This document shows positions 1 to 9,046 of a stretch of DNA of 64,000 nucleotides, piece after piece. How positions within the stretch are numbered: position 1 is the stretch's first letter; each line of letters starts with the position of its first letter. The notes under the pieces are model-generated. The model saw only the letters and a program-made list of their open reading frames with translations, did not search any database and was not told the DNA's origin. The translations under genes and the position numbers were made by a program. Origin of the DNA: Nocardia mexicana NBRC 108244 (GTDB taxonomy: Bacteria > Actinomycetota > Actinomycetes > Mycobacteriales > Mycobacteriaceae); NCBI RefSeq assembly GCF_001613165.1, contig NZ_BDBV01000080.1:1-64000 (forward strand), given 5' to 3'.

Positions 1-12
1 AGTGGACCCGGG

Positions 13-1710
13 CTAATCCCGGTACGGCAACGGATGATCAGATGGAGACGCAGCCGACTGTCGGTGTGATGTAACCGCAGCCACCGTGGGTGGCTCGTCA
101 GCGGCATTCTGCACGGTATGCCTGGCTGCGGTGCCCGACGGCACCGCAGACGAAGCAGCAGCGAGCAACGGGTGATTCACGATCTGTCCGTATGCATAGA
201 CCGAGTCGCGCAAACATTGGCGGGTCGGCTCCTCACCCAGCAACAGCACCAGCTCGTTGCATCGCCGCTCGAACGCCGCCGCTCGAAGAAGGGAATCGTC
301 GTCTGCTCGCAACTCGCCGAGATCGATGCGGCTCGGATCTATGCGCATCGACGTCATCCATGCCACCAGGAGATCGTCGGAGTCTCGGAGTTCCTCCCAC
401 CAGTGCGGCGGGACCGGACGATCTGCACGAACACGCCCAAGAATGCGTTCCCGTCGAGCTGGCAAAGCATATGCCTCGGCTGGATTGGGCCATGTACGGC
501 CGACGCGGGTGTGCGCGTCTATTGCCAATTCGAGGCACCTCGATTGTATTTGCGTGTCGGAAGGCATCACGAGCCGTTCGAGGACCTGCTCGGAACCGGC
601 AAGGCCAAGTCGGTCGACGGTACCGGGTCCGGGCACTCGCAGATCTATGTCGGGCGCGGGCGGCACCGGCCCTTCCATCGCTGCGTCGGCGAAGTGTGAG
701 CGCATGGTGGGATCGACCGATCTAGACGAGGCCAGCGCCGATAGTCGCGCCCCCACCTTCGACCCCCATCTCAGACCGAATTCGACCAGCACTCGCGCCG
801 GATCGTCGATTCCTTCCCACGCGGATCCCGGGCCTCCGGACGTTTCGGTTCCCAGGAAGTCATCCCAGACCCATGGGGTGGAGACTTCGCGCGGAAGAAA
901 CAGTCCTGCGGGCACCCAGCCGCGGGCCTCGCTGGATGTGATGAATACGCGGGCACCGACGTCACCACGCATGACCGACACGGCCCAGGACAGCCCCACG
1001 ACCGCAGGGTCGACGGCGGCCAGAACACTGCGCAGCAGAGTGCGCGCCACTATCAGATCTTCGCAGCCGGGATCGCCCACTACGTGAGGCAATCCTGCGG
1101 CCTTGTCAGTCGCGCCCGACACCGCGGAGGCAAACGGCGTGTACACCACCGCCACCGGCATGAGCGGGCCCACCGAGGAATCGGGTTCTTCCACGACAGT
1201 GAATTGCTTACTCGCATAACGTCTTTCCGCTGACCTCCCGGCAGGTGCACCGGCCGAGGAGGCAGTTGACGGCAGCAGGGCACCTTCGGCCGTCGGAGGT
1301 GTTCCCGCGCCGACCGCATCTCCGCTGCCTGCTGGAGCTGCAGCTACCACGCCTGACTCCGAGAGCTTTGCGTCGAGCATCGGCCCTGGCTGTTCGGCAC
1401 CGTGTGAGGCCCGGCGAATACTCGAAGCCCCGTCGTCGTCTACCTGTTCGTAGGAGTCCGCCGAATCCATGAGCCGGTCGGCCGTATCGTCGTGATCGTT
1501 CGCGAGGGCCGTCCCGGCTCGATGCCTCGCCTCGTAATATACCTCCAGCGCCTGGCGAATCGAATCGGCGACCTTACCGAACTGGTCCTCGAAGGATGCC
1601 AGCCATTCAGTCGGCGGTTCGGACCAAGCGCGGATATCCCTGGCAACTTCCCGGTGTTGCTCAGCAGCCTCGCGCAGAGCCTGAGGATCGACCTCCAACC
1701 GCTCATACAT
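13..1710 (-). CDS. EspC-like type VII secretion substrate
   Basis: The first ~95 residues form a helical domain of the EspC/WXG100-like T7SS target type, with the pattern LEVDPQALREAAEQHREVA, AWSEP, then QALEVYYEARHRAG and a run of small and acidic residues. A disordered Ala/Gly/Pro linker (about 95-165) leads to a ~400-residue C-terminal part I cannot assign, followed by a Ser/Pro-rich tail. Such proteins are exported through ESX systems in mycolate actinomycetes. I chose the ATG at 1710 because an AGGTGG sits about 8 bases upstream; a GTG at 1722 is also in frame. No ESX structural genes are visible nearby. Confidence 0.75.
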   Translation of the reverse strand: MYERLEVDPQALREAAEQHREVARDIRAWSEPPTEWLASFEDQFGKVADSIRQALEVYYEARHRAGTALANDHDDTADRLMDSADSYEQVDDDGASSIRRASHGAEQPGPMLDAKLSESGVVAAAPAGSGDAVGAGTPPTAEGALLPSTASSAGAPAGRSAERRYASKQFTVVEEPDSSVGPLMPVAVVYTPFASAVSGATDKAAGLPHVVGDPGCEDLIVARTLLRSVLAAVDPAVVGLSWAVSVMRGDVGARVFITSSEARGWVPAGLFLPREVSTPWVWDDFLGTETSGGPGSAWEGIDDPARVLVEFGLRWGSKVGARLSALASSRSVDPTMRSHFADAAMEGPVPPAPDIDLRVPGPGTVDRLGLAGSEQVLERLVMPSDTQIQSRCLELAIDAHTRVGRTWPNPAEAYALPARRERILGRVRADRPVPPHWWEELRDSDDLLVAWMTSMRIDPSRIDLGELRADDDSLLRAAAFERRCNELVLLLGEEPTRQCLRDSVYAYGQIVNHPLLAAASSAVPSGTAARHTVQNAADEPPTVAAVTSHRQSAASPSDHPLPYRD

Positions 1711-1871
1711 ATCGGCCACCACCTATCGCACCACAGCTCCGGGTCGCTACCAGCGGTATCGGCACAGTGCCGAATCCACGGTCTCGGCATCATCGTGTTC
1801 GATACTGCGGACCGACAATATTCCCGGATTTTCGAGCCTACAAGATTCGCACGCATTCCGCGCCTGTCGAG

Positions 1872-2216
1872 CTATGAAGAAACCCTGAAGATCATAAGTC
1901 CCGTCGCTCCTCGACCATGTTTTCTATGCGAAGCGCTGCCGTTGCGATGGTTCGGGTCCAGAATTCGATACATTAGTTCACCACTGTCCGAATGCAACCT
2001 TTCCACCCGGCGGTGCTTGTCGAGTCGATGAAGAATTCTATGGATGGTCAAGGGGTTGATATCGATACGGGAGTCCACGTGGATCGCATCGTACAGCTGC
2101 TGCGGCGTGTGGGGCTCCCCATCGACCTCCAGGAGATCCAGCACCGCTCGTACCCGATCTATCGACGTACGACGGATGATCCTGGTTGCGGGCTGCTTAC
2201 GAGCTCGTTCCTCCAT
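1872..2216 (-). CDS. Short Fur-like winged-helix protein
   Basis: This 114-residue protein matches only the N-terminal DNA-binding half of Fur/Zur regulators: TSIDRVRAVLDLLEVDG, then TPQQLYDAI, and a recognition helix region INPLTIHRILHRLDK followed by the wing (SDSGELMYR). The C-terminal metal-binding and dimerisation domain with its His/Cys ligands is absent; the last ~30 residues are basic and unrelated. It may be a DNA-binding remnant or a monomeric regulator. A second short Fur-like gene lies at 6260-6526 with a similar wing (EAGELM), so the two look like divergent relatives. Confidence 0.6.
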   Translation of the reverse strand: MEERARKQPATRIIRRTSIDRVRAVLDLLEVDGEPHTPQQLYDAIHVDSRIDINPLTIHRILHRLDKHRRVERLHSDSGELMYRILDPNHRNGSASHRKHGRGATGLMIFRVSS

Positions 2217-2403
2217 GGCTCCCTCCGAACGGCCGAGTACGAGTGCACAGGATGCAATAGCAACTTGTACTAACGTCCGGAGAGCAGAGGCAAGCGATTC
2301 GGTGACAGATTCAGAAAACCTTCATGAATCTAACGGCGTGACTAGATCCATGCAACACGACAGGCACGATCGGTAATGTGCAAACGGTCATCACGGTGAC
2401 AGC

Positions 2404-2559
2404 GTGGCTCGCGCTGGGAAAAGGGATCTGTATCATCGCGTACCCCAAGCCGTCCGAAGAGCTGGACTTCGATATCCGGGTCTCGACACCAGGATTGCCC
2501 TCGCCGTAGCGTCCGCGCTGTGCGTGGGCGTACTGATAGCAACCCACGCCGAGGGTTGA
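2404..2559 (+). CDS. Possible small membrane peptide, maybe a remnant
   Basis: A 51-codon GTG-start frame ends in one hydrophobic segment (IALAVASALCVGVLIA) followed by THAEG. The first 30 residues are basic. No good ribosome binding site is seen, and the flanks are non-coding or degraded, so it may be the end of a lost gene. No family is recognised. Confidence 0.2.
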   Translation: MARAGKRDLYHRVPQAVRRAGLRYPGLDTRIALAVASALCVGVLIATHAEG

Positions 2560-2627
2560 GTCATCGAACCACCCGCCTAACAGCGGCCTGGTCCCGGCCT
2601 CGGCCGCCGCAATACCGCGGGATTATC

Positions 2628-3149
2628 TTACGTTCCGGACCATGCGGATTCCTCGACGTCGATCACCCGAATTTCGCTGCCAGTCAGGGGATTTCGCAGC
2701 GGCTCGCCGCTGCGGCGCGTCGGGTCGAGCCGGGTGTAGCCGCCTATCACGCCATGGCATTCGGGGTATCTGGTCGCCGAAATCATGCACCGCATCACCG
2801 GCGACAGATTGGCAACGTTCATCAATCGAGAACTGTCGACCGGCTTGTACTCGGCAGAACCGCGAACTGGGCGCTGGGGTTCGAACGCAATATTGAACAT
2901 CCGTTGCTGGGAACACTATTCGGACCGCACCTCAGGGCGTTCGGCAAGGACAGCGACGGCTGGCAGAAAGGATTCGCCGATCCGCACCATCGCGTTGCGG
3001 TCGGCTTCGTCCGTAACCATCTTGCAGGCTTCTCCCCGCTGAGCGCACGGTTGATCGACAGCCTCCACAATGCCTCGACTATAGCGAGTGATCTCAGCGG
3101 AGGAAGCACGCAGGTCCACTCCTACACCGAACTTCTTGCTGCGCAACAC
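2628..3149 (-). pseudogene. Hypothetical protein gene split by an in-frame TAG
   Basis: Two same-frame pieces (2916-3149 and 2628-2900) are separated by a single TAG at 2916-2918. Read through the stop they give a continuous ~173-residue protein. The first piece contains AEITRYSRGIVEAVDQ and TDEADRNAMVRIGESF; the second contains DSSRLMNVANLSPVM and a tail EIRVIDVEES. I recognise no family. The composition looks like coding sequence, and the 2 bp gap to the downstream lipoprotein gene suggests an old neighbour. It is most simply a nonsense-mutated gene. Confidence 0.4.
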
Positions 3150-3152
3150 CCT

Positions 3153-3638
3153 CTAATAGAAGATCTCCGTCCGCAACCTCTCGTTCGGTGTGGCGATGTC
3201 CCAGAAGCGCACGACACCTCTCGCATTGCGGTAGGCGCCCGTTCCGCCGGTGATCGCCATATCGAGGGGGCTTGTTCCTTTGATCCAGAGTGCCTGCACC
3301 GCGAGAGCGCCGGCCTCGAGTTCCATCGTAATCAGGCACTGGGTAGTAACCTTCTCGCCGTCCACATGCGTGGCCTGGCATGAGCCGCCGGCGTTTCCGA
3401 CCTTGCTTCCGTCCTTCATCGCGCTACCGGAGAAGACGTCCATGTCGCCCACACTCGTGCCGCTCGAACCGAGGTCCAGGGCGGAGTATTGGTCGGTCGT
3501 AACCTGGAGTTCGTGGACCTCGGGTTCGCTGGCCGCCGAAGTTTGCTCCTCGCTACACCCACTGGTCACGCCGACGAGCAGAGAAGCGGCGGCGACCCCG
3601 ATAGAGATCCGCTTGAATATCGCTTTTTCGTGTTGCAT
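3153..3638 (-). CDS. Lipoprotein with allene-oxide-cyclase-like barrel
   Basis: A 161-residue secreted lipoprotein. The signal peptide (KAIFKRISIGVAAASLLVG) ends in a lipobox-like VTSGC. The mature part resembles bacterial members of the allene oxide cyclase/dirigent-like barrel family: GDMDVFSGSAM, then GGSCQATHVDGEKVTTQC, then ITGGTGAYRNARGVVRF near the C-terminus, which is the family's typical signature. The ATG at 3638 follows AGAGGAAAT at good spacing; the frame stays open upstream but without support. The biochemical role is unknown. A perfect CRP-like palindrome lies about 145 bp upstream. Confidence 0.75.
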   Translation of the reverse strand: MQHEKAIFKRISIGVAAASLLVGVTSGCSEEQTSAASEPEVHELQVTTDQYSALDLGSSGTSVGDMDVFSGSAMKDGSKVGNAGGSCQATHVDGEKVTTQCLITMELEAGALAVQALWIKGTSPLDMAITGGTGAYRNARGVVRFWDIATPNERLRTEIFY

Positions 3639-3782
3639 ATTTCCTCTTTTACTAGCGGTTGGTGAGTCCCTGATCCACAGTGATCGAATGCGGCGGGGAC
3701 TGTTTGACGCCGTCCCAGTGCGCAACCTCCTGCGTGCAGGGTTCGGGCATAAGACACCGCGTACGCAGATTTTATGACACGA

Positions 3783-3798
3783 TGTGACACATATCACA
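3783..3798. promoter_or_regulatory. Perfect CRP-type palindrome
   Basis: The sequence TGTGACACATATCACA is an exact TGTGA-N6-TCACA, the consensus of cAMP receptor protein sites in E. coli and mycobacteria. It lies in the ~400 bp region between the divergently read genes starting at 3638 and 4036, so either or both could be controlled. The rest of that region (3639-4035) shows nothing else I can support. Basis: seen in sequence plus the known consensus; binding is inference. Confidence 0.6.
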
Positions 3799-4035
3799 AC
3801 TACCCGGGCAGCTCCGCTCAGGGACGCTCCCGGTCGCCTGGGTGCATCACTCATCTACAGCCCCACTCGAGCCCTGAAGAAATCTTTAAGATCTGCAGAC
3901 AGAGCTGCACACTCCATTGCCCATGGCGTTGACTGGGACGGTAGCGATCGGACCATACACCTACTCGCACAGGTGAGAAATCCGCTACCAGACCCTACGC
4001 CGAGTCACGCCGATATACGGAAGTGAAGTGTCGCC

Positions 4036-4542
4036 ATGACGTCAGAACCACACGAAGGAATGATGGATCGCGCGGCAGCTCTGGCGTCTAGCTACTTCCC
4101 TCTGGTAGATGAGGATGCGATACGCCGACACGCAGACTCGTGGACCGAAATCGGTGGCTATCTGGAGATATTGGCACAAGTTCATGAAACCCTTCTGAAA
4201 CAGCATTCCAAGAACTCCATCCGGCCCGACAAGTCGCTGACCCAGCTACACCTCCGCGTGTTCGAGAACCTTCATCGCCAGATATTGTACTGTTACGGCA
4301 TGGCTGAACATTTCATAAAGATGGCCGACATAATCGAACTGGGCAAACTGGAAACCACCGCAATCGCACTGGCTATCATTTCCGGCCTCGACTCGGAGAT
4401 CGCCACGCTCATGGGTGCACATTCCCCTGAAGCTACACCGGATCTGACGGACGCAGACCAGGCAATGCGGAGGATAGCAACGAGCGTACAACAGCAGATT
4501 GCTGAGCTCCCCATGCCCGGATGGACCTCAGCGAAACAATGA
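4036..4542 (+). CDS. Helical protein, possibly WXG100-related
   Basis: A 168-residue protein with no membrane segment or signal peptide, predicted almost entirely helical. The start of the fold, FPLVDEDAIRRHADSWTEIG, resembles the first helix of WXG100-like domains on T7SS substrates and polymorphic toxins (acidic cluster, then xxAxxW). There is no clear second WXG turn, and no toxin domain follows. The start codon follows AAGTGAAGTG. It stands alone between a CRP-type site upstream and a gene fragment downstream. The T7SS link is tentative. Confidence 0.6.
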   Translation: MTSEPHEGMMDRAAALASSYFPLVDEDAIRRHADSWTEIGGYLEILAQVHETLLKQHSKNSIRPDKSLTQLHLRVFENLHRQILYCYGMAEHFIKMADIIELGKLETTAIALAIISGLDSEIATLMGAHSPEATPDLTDADQAMRRIATSVQQQIAELPMPGWTSAKQ

Positions 4543-4586
4543 GATAGAGCCATTGATCAGTAGCCTCGAAACAAGCGGGACCCACG

Positions 4587-4826
4587 ATGGACGGCGATGG
4601 CATGACCAGATATTCCCCAGATGATGGGATCATATCGAACACAACGGCGCAAATGGCCGACGAATATTGTCGCTGGGATGACTCAACAACTTGGAACCTC
4701 GGATATAGTTTCTTGCCGAAGACCTTGAGTCTGGATTTCCACAGTGGCATACATCTGCTCGACTTGGGATGTTATTGGAATCGCGAATTATATTACCGAA
4801 ACCACTCGGCAGCGATTTCTTGCTGA
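4587..4826 (+). pseudogene. Fragment of a class I methyltransferase
   Basis: The 79-residue frame reads ADEYCRWDDSTTWNLGYSFL and then IHLLDLGCYWNRE, which is the pre-motif and motif I region of a SAM-dependent methyltransferase (normally LDLGCGxG). The rest of the Rossmann domain is missing, and the glycines of motif I are lost (GCYWN). It is therefore a non-functional 5' remnant, consistent with the decayed character of the 2-6 kb region. Confidence 0.4.
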
Positions 4827-4897
4827 TTACGGCAATCTATTGTCTCGACACTCATGATCGCACGCAGCACCTGACAACCCGGTAGCCGGAGGATGCA

Positions 4898-5806
4898 ATG
4901 CACCATTCCGAACGCGCGACGACGCAACCCTGGATCTGTCGCGTCCTGCTGCCACTCGCACTGGCGGTGGCGGCGACTGCCTGCACCTCCCAAGCAAGCG
5001 ACGCGGACAACGCCCCCGCGGTGGAGAAATACCTCGGCATATGGAATTACAACCAGCCGGACCGCACCACCTTGACGAACATCGCGGTGACGGATGCGCC
5101 CGGCCGAAACCAGGTGCCCCAGGTCGGGGACATCGTCTTCACTGCCGATGGAACGGATCGGATCATCGGCCGCACGGACGTGGGCTGCACATGGCGCTTC
5201 AAGGCCTCCGCCGAATCGCTGGAACTCGACCCCCCATCTCAGCTCTGCCATAACCCCACTCAGCACGTGGCTTACACCGTCTCCAGATGGACGGTCACGG
5301 TCGATGGCGATCAAGAGAAGGAAACCATTGCCGCGAAGAGCCACCGCGCGGACCGTGACTATGACTTCGCTGTCCAGAATGGTGCACGCACCAAGGCCGA
5401 GGAGTACGACCCGGACGCCACCGACAAGTTCACCGGCACTTGGGCCTACGATCCCGCCGACCCGGCAACCGGGGCCAATCTCCGGGCTACGACCCGCACC
5501 GCGCCGGACGGTGCCAGAATGATGGATCAGTCCCAGGAACAGGGGAATGTGCGGATCACACGGGACTACGGCAACCGGGTCACCGCTCGAACCGACAACG
5601 GGTGCTCGTGGTCCCTATCGGCCCACGGAAACACCGCAAAATTGGACCCGCCCGTCCAAACGTGCACATTACCCACAGCAGCCGCAATAACCCTGCGGTC
5701 CTGGACGATCGCCACCGACGGCGAGCACCAGGCATCGACTATGATCGGCACCGACGAGCGGGGCAGCGAGTTCGTCGTCGGCGTCGGAAGCGTCAGTAGA
5801 CGCTGA
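4898..5806 (+). CDS. Lipoprotein with two repeated domains
   Basis: A 302-residue lipoprotein. The signal peptide (LLPLALAVAATAC) ends in a lipobox. The mature chain is an internal duplication of a ~125-residue unit. Each copy begins with a G-x-W motif (YLGIWNY, FTGTWAY), has an Arg-Thr-Asp-x-Gly-Cys-x-W core (RTDVGCTWRF, RTDNGCSWSL), a LDPPxQxC step, and ends in SRWTVTVDGD or RSWTIATDGE. Paired cysteines in each copy suggest disulfides. The ATG at 4898 follows GGAGGA. No enzyme family is recognised; a surface-binding role is a guess. Confidence 0.75.
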   Translation: MHHSERATTQPWICRVLLPLALAVAATACTSQASDADNAPAVEKYLGIWNYNQPDRTTLTNIAVTDAPGRNQVPQVGDIVFTADGTDRIIGRTDVGCTWRFKASAESLELDPPSQLCHNPTQHVAYTVSRWTVTVDGDQEKETIAAKSHRADRDYDFAVQNGARTKAEEYDPDATDKFTGTWAYDPADPATGANLRATTRTAPDGARMMDQSQEQGNVRITRDYGNRVTARTDNGCSWSLSAHGNTAKLDPPVQTCTLPTAAAITLRSWTIATDGEHQASTMIGTDERGSEFVVGVGSVSRR

Positions 5807-5911
5807 TCTGCGTTGGAACACACCAATGGTTTGGGGCCGCTTTGGGCTGTCCTGAGGTTCTGTACGCCGGGCGTGAGATTCCTACTCATTTCAATAGAAG
5901 GATCTCCGCCC

Positions 5912-6010
5912 GTGCCGATGATGTACTCACCGCAATTCCGTGAGCGCACAGTCGCTCTGATCCTCGAAGAAGGCCGGCGCGTTGCTGACGTAGGCGGTTC
6001 AGTTCCCACG
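5912..6010 (+). pseudogene. IS3-type OrfA transposase remnant
   Basis: The stretch encodes VPMMYSPQFRERTVALILEE, which is the conserved N-terminus of IS3-family OrfA proteins (usually YSPEFRERAVRL). The helix-turn-helix and leucine zipper that should follow are lost to frame decay. The whole 5807-6259 interval contains no other gene I can support, so it looks like the scar of an old insertion. Confidence 0.5.
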
Positions 6011-6259
6011 GCAAGGATTTCGCTGTTCGGTGCACTGTCGAACCTCTGGTCGCGGTCATGGTCGACAGTGCAACACCACCGTGTCGCGCGCTGATGTTCT
6101 TCACCGTGCCGATGTCTCCATAGCCGGGCTACGTCGGTGATGGATGATCGCGTCCTCTCGACCATATGGCACATTGGTGCGTGGCCGAAGCAGAGATGTC
6201 CCCCTGCTCGTTGACCTTTGGGCGGACAATTTGGCCGCTGCAATCAATGCCGTATGCGG

Positions 6260-6526
6260 CTACTTAGGCTCGCTGGAACGCATCAGCTCACCCGCTTCGG
6301 ATCGTTGCGTTTCTACGAGCTCCTGTTCGACCAGAAGGTTAAGGATACGGTAAACGGTGGTTGGCCCGATACGGAGGGAGGTGGCCGTTCGCAGGTCATC
6401 ATAGAGTTGTTGAGCCGAACGGAAGCGATCATCGCGCCGCAAAACGTCCAGCATTGCCGTTACACGCACGGTTGCGCGATAACGAACCGGCTTGGGGCTG
6501 GCCGACCAATGGTCGTCGGGTGGCAT
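6260..6526 (-). CDS. Truncated Zur/Fur-like DNA-binding protein
   Basis: An 88-residue protein with the Fur/Zur winged helix: RVTAMLDVLRRDD, FRSAQQLYDDL, the recognition helix IGPTTVYRILNLLVEQ, and the wing TQRSEAGELM. The metal-binding C-terminal half is absent because a stop occurs straight after the wing. It lies 36 bp downstream of mmpL in the same direction and could be co-transcribed. Whether it is a functional DNA-binding fragment or a truncated repressor cannot be told from sequence; the region beyond its stop (toward 5.9 kb) carries an old insertion scar. Confidence 0.55.
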   Translation of the reverse strand: MPPDDHWSASPKPVRYRATVRVTAMLDVLRRDDRFRSAQQLYDDLRTATSLRIGPTTVYRILNLLVEQELVETQRSEAGELMRSSEPK

Positions 6527-6562
6527 ACTTGTGATCTCGATATCTACAGGCTCTAGGGCGAA

Positions 6563-8698
6563 TCAATCCAGCCAGCGGGGGAACCACCACGCCGCGTCGC
6601 CGAGCAGTGCCAGCACGGCCGGCACGATCGTCATGCGGACCAGGAACGCGTCGAAGAAGACCGCCGACGCCAGCCCCACGCCCACCATTTTGATCATCGC
6701 ATCGTCGAGTCCGACGAAACCGGAGAACACGGCGATCATGATGGCCGCCGCCGCGACGACGACGCGGCCGCTGTGCCGGAATCCGGTGACAATCGACTGA
6801 TCGGCCGGTTCCCCGTGGATATAGGCCTCCCGGATCCGGGTCACGAGGAAGACCTCGTAGTCCATGGCCAGGCCGAACACCACCCCGATCAGGAAGATCG
6901 GCATCATGCTCATCACCGGACCGGTCTGCTCGACCCCGAGTACATCGGCCAGCCAGCCCCATTGGAACACCGCGACGATCACGCCCAGCGCCGCGCACAC
7001 CGACAGCAGGAAGCCCAGCGCCGCCTTGAGCGGAACCAGCAGTGACCGGAACACGACCATGAGCAGCAGGAACGCCAATCCGACCACGACCGCCAGGTAG
7101 GGCACGAGGGCGTCGGTGAGTTTCTGCGACATATCGATGTTCAACGCCGTGGTGCCGGTGACCAGCATCGACGCCCCGGTCTCCGCACGCAGCTGCCCGG
7201 CCTGCCCTCGCAGGGTATGGACGAGGTCCTTGGTCTGGGTGGACGTCGGCGAGGTCGCGGGCACCGCGGTGAGCACGGCGGTGTCCCCGGCCTGATTGAA
7301 CCTCGGCGGCGATACCGACACGATGCCCGGCGTCGAGGCCACCGTGCTCGCGGCGCGGGTGACCGCGGTTTTCGGGTCGGGTGTGCCCGTCGCGTCGACG
7401 ACGAGGGTGAAGGGGCCGTTGACGCCTGCGCCGAATCCTGCGGCGAGTGCGTCGTAGGCACGTCGCTGTGTGGTCGAGGCCGGCTGCGACGCATCGCTGG
7501 GCATGCCGAGCGCGAGGTCCTTGACCGGGACAGCGAGCACACCGAGCGCGGCGACGGCCACCAGCAAGACCGGGACCGGCCACCGCACGACCAGTCGTGC
7601 CCAGCGAGTTTCCATGCCGGCGTTGGTGTTTCGCACCGGCTCCGGCGTCATGGCGCTCCCATCCGGCGTGGGTGCCCGGTCGCGGAGCTTGCGGGGCAGG
7701 ACGGCGTTCTGGAAGAACCCGAGCAGCGCGGGGAGCAGGGTCAGCGCGATCACCACCGCCACCAGCACGGTGCCCGCGGCGGCCAATCCCATGGTGGTGA
7801 GCGCGGGCAGCCCGACCACCGACAGGCCCGCCAGCGCGATGACGACGGTGAGTCCGGCGAAAACCACCGCCGAACCGGCGGTGCCCACGGCGCGTCCCGC
7901 GGCCTCGGCCGCGGTGTGCCCGCTGGCCCGCTCGGCGCGGTATCGAGAGACGATGAACAGCGCGTAGTCGATACCGACCGCCAGTCCCAGCATCATGGCC
8001 AAGGTGGTGGTGGTGAACGACAGGCCGATCGTGACGATCGCGGCGATTCCGACTCCGATTCCGACCAGCGCCGATACCAGCGGAATCCCCGCTGCCGCAA
8101 GGGATCCGAAGGTCAGGACCAGCACCACGGCAGCGACGGCGAGGCCGATCGCCTCGGTGGCCCCGCCCATCTCGGGCCTGGCCTGCATGACGGTGCCGCC
8201 GAAATCGACGGTGAGCCCCGCCGCCCGGCCCTGATCCACAGCGTCCTCGAGTGCGGTCTTGGTGGCGTCGGAGATGTCGGTGCTGGGCACCGCGTAGCTG
8301 ATCATCGCGTATGCGGTGGTGCCGTCCTTGCTGACCGCGCCGGCCTGAAAGGGGCTCAGCGCGTTGGCCACCTGGGGCCCGTGTGCCACCTCGGCGACGA
8401 CCCTGTCCACCGCGGCCTTGTTCGCCTCGGCGGTGATCTGCTGGCCTGGCGGTGCGACGAACACGATGCGCGCGTCGGCGCCGTCTGCGTTGACGCCGGG
8501 GAACCGGGCATCGAGCATGTCGAGGGCCTGCTGCGATTCCGTTCCCGGCATCGACAGCCCGTCCTCGCCCGCTTCGGGCGCCGCACTGGCACCGGCCACC
8601 AAGGCAGCCAGCACAGCCACCCAGATCAACGCCACGATGCGGCGCCTCCGCAAGCAGAACCGACCCAGTCGGTACAGGATCTCAGGGGACTGCTGCAC
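6563..8698 (-). CDS. MmpL/RND-family membrane transporter
   Basis: About 711 residues with the full MMPL layout: N-terminal transmembrane helix (IVALIWVAVLAALVAG), a periplasmic loop, a five-helix bundle with GIDYALFIVSRYR, a basic cytoplasmic linker, and the repeat half with AMDYEVFLVTRIRE. The Asp-Tyr pairs are the conserved proton-relay residues of the family, which exports lipids, siderophores or drugs. The IS at 8685-9947 abuts the N-terminus. The only supported start is a GTG inside the IS inverted repeat, so the native start and promoter are lost or displaced. Downstream is a short Fur-like gene. Confidence 0.85.
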   Translation of the reverse strand: MQQSPEILYRLGRFCLRRRRIVALIWVAVLAALVAGASAAPEAGEDGLSMPGTESQQALDMLDARFPGVNADGADARIVFVAPPGQQITAEANKAAVDRVVAEVAHGPQVANALSPFQAGAVSKDGTTAYAMISYAVPSTDISDATKTALEDAVDQGRAAGLTVDFGGTVMQARPEMGGATEAIGLAVAAVVLVLTFGSLAAAGIPLVSALVGIGVGIAAIVTIGLSFTTTTLAMMLGLAVGIDYALFIVSRYRAERASGHTAAEAAGRAVGTAGSAVVFAGLTVVIALAGLSVVGLPALTTMGLAAAGTVLVAVVIALTLLPALLGFFQNAVLPRKLRDRAPTPDGSAMTPEPVRNTNAGMETRWARLVVRWPVPVLLVAVAALGVLAVPVKDLALGMPSDASQPASTTQRRAYDALAAGFGAGVNGPFTLVVDATGTPDPKTAVTRAASTVASTPGIVSVSPPRFNQAGDTAVLTAVPATSPTSTQTKDLVHTLRGQAGQLRAETGASMLVTGTTALNIDMSQKLTDALVPYLAVVVGLAFLLLMVVFRSLLVPLKAALGFLLSVCAALGVIVAVFQWGWLADVLGVEQTGPVMSMMPIFLIGVVFGLAMDYEVFLVTRIREAYIHGEPADQSIVTGFRHSGRVVVAAAAIMIAVFSGFVGLDDAMIKMVGVGLASAVFFDAFLVRMTIVPAVLALLGDAAWWFPRWLD

Positions 8699-8752
8699 AG
8701 GTAGGTGACATCTGATTTGGCTTGCCGGAGGGTGAGCCGGAAGGATGCCATC

Positions 8753-9046
8753 GTGCCCAAGCCCTATCCCCGTGAGTTCCGTGACGATGTCGTGCGGGTC
8801 GCCCGCAATCGGGACGCCGGGGTGACGATCGAGGAGATCGCCGCTGACTTCGGGGTGCACCCGATGACGGTGTCGAAGTGGATGCGCAACGCCGACGTCG
8901 ACGACGGGGTGAAACCGGGGACGACCACGACCGAGTCGGCCGAGGTGCGGGCATTGCGACGCCGGGTCAAGCTGCTGGAGCAGGAAAACGAGGTCCTCAA
9001 GCGGGCCGCCGCGTACCTGTCGCAGGCGAACCTGCCGGGAAAATGA
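8753..9046 (+). CDS. IS3-family transposase OrfA
   Basis: A 97-residue protein beginning (GTG) with PKPYPREFRDDVVRVARNR. It has a helix-turn-helix (IEEIAADFGVHPMTVSKWM) and a C-terminal leucine zipper (LRRRVKLLEQENEVLKRAA), as expected for OrfA. The stop overlaps the orfB start as AAAATGA. IS3 elements usually make OrfAB by frameshifting here; the A-run before TGA fits that, or simple translational coupling. The frame is open upstream to a GTG at 8705, but the family start is at 8753. Confidence 0.85.
   Translation: MPKPYPREFRDDVVRVARNRDAGVTIEEIAADFGVHPMTVSKWMRNADVDDGVKPGTTTTESAEVRALRRRVKLLEQENEVLKRAAAYLSQANLPGK

Noticed and set aside
3784-4026. 80-codon frame upstream of the 4036 gene
   Set aside because: It overlaps the CRP-type site, lacks a ribosome binding site and reads like non-coding sequence.
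7217-8704. Long plus-strand frame opposite mmpL
   Set aside because: Gly/Arg/His-rich antisense shadow; mmpL on the minus strand is clear.
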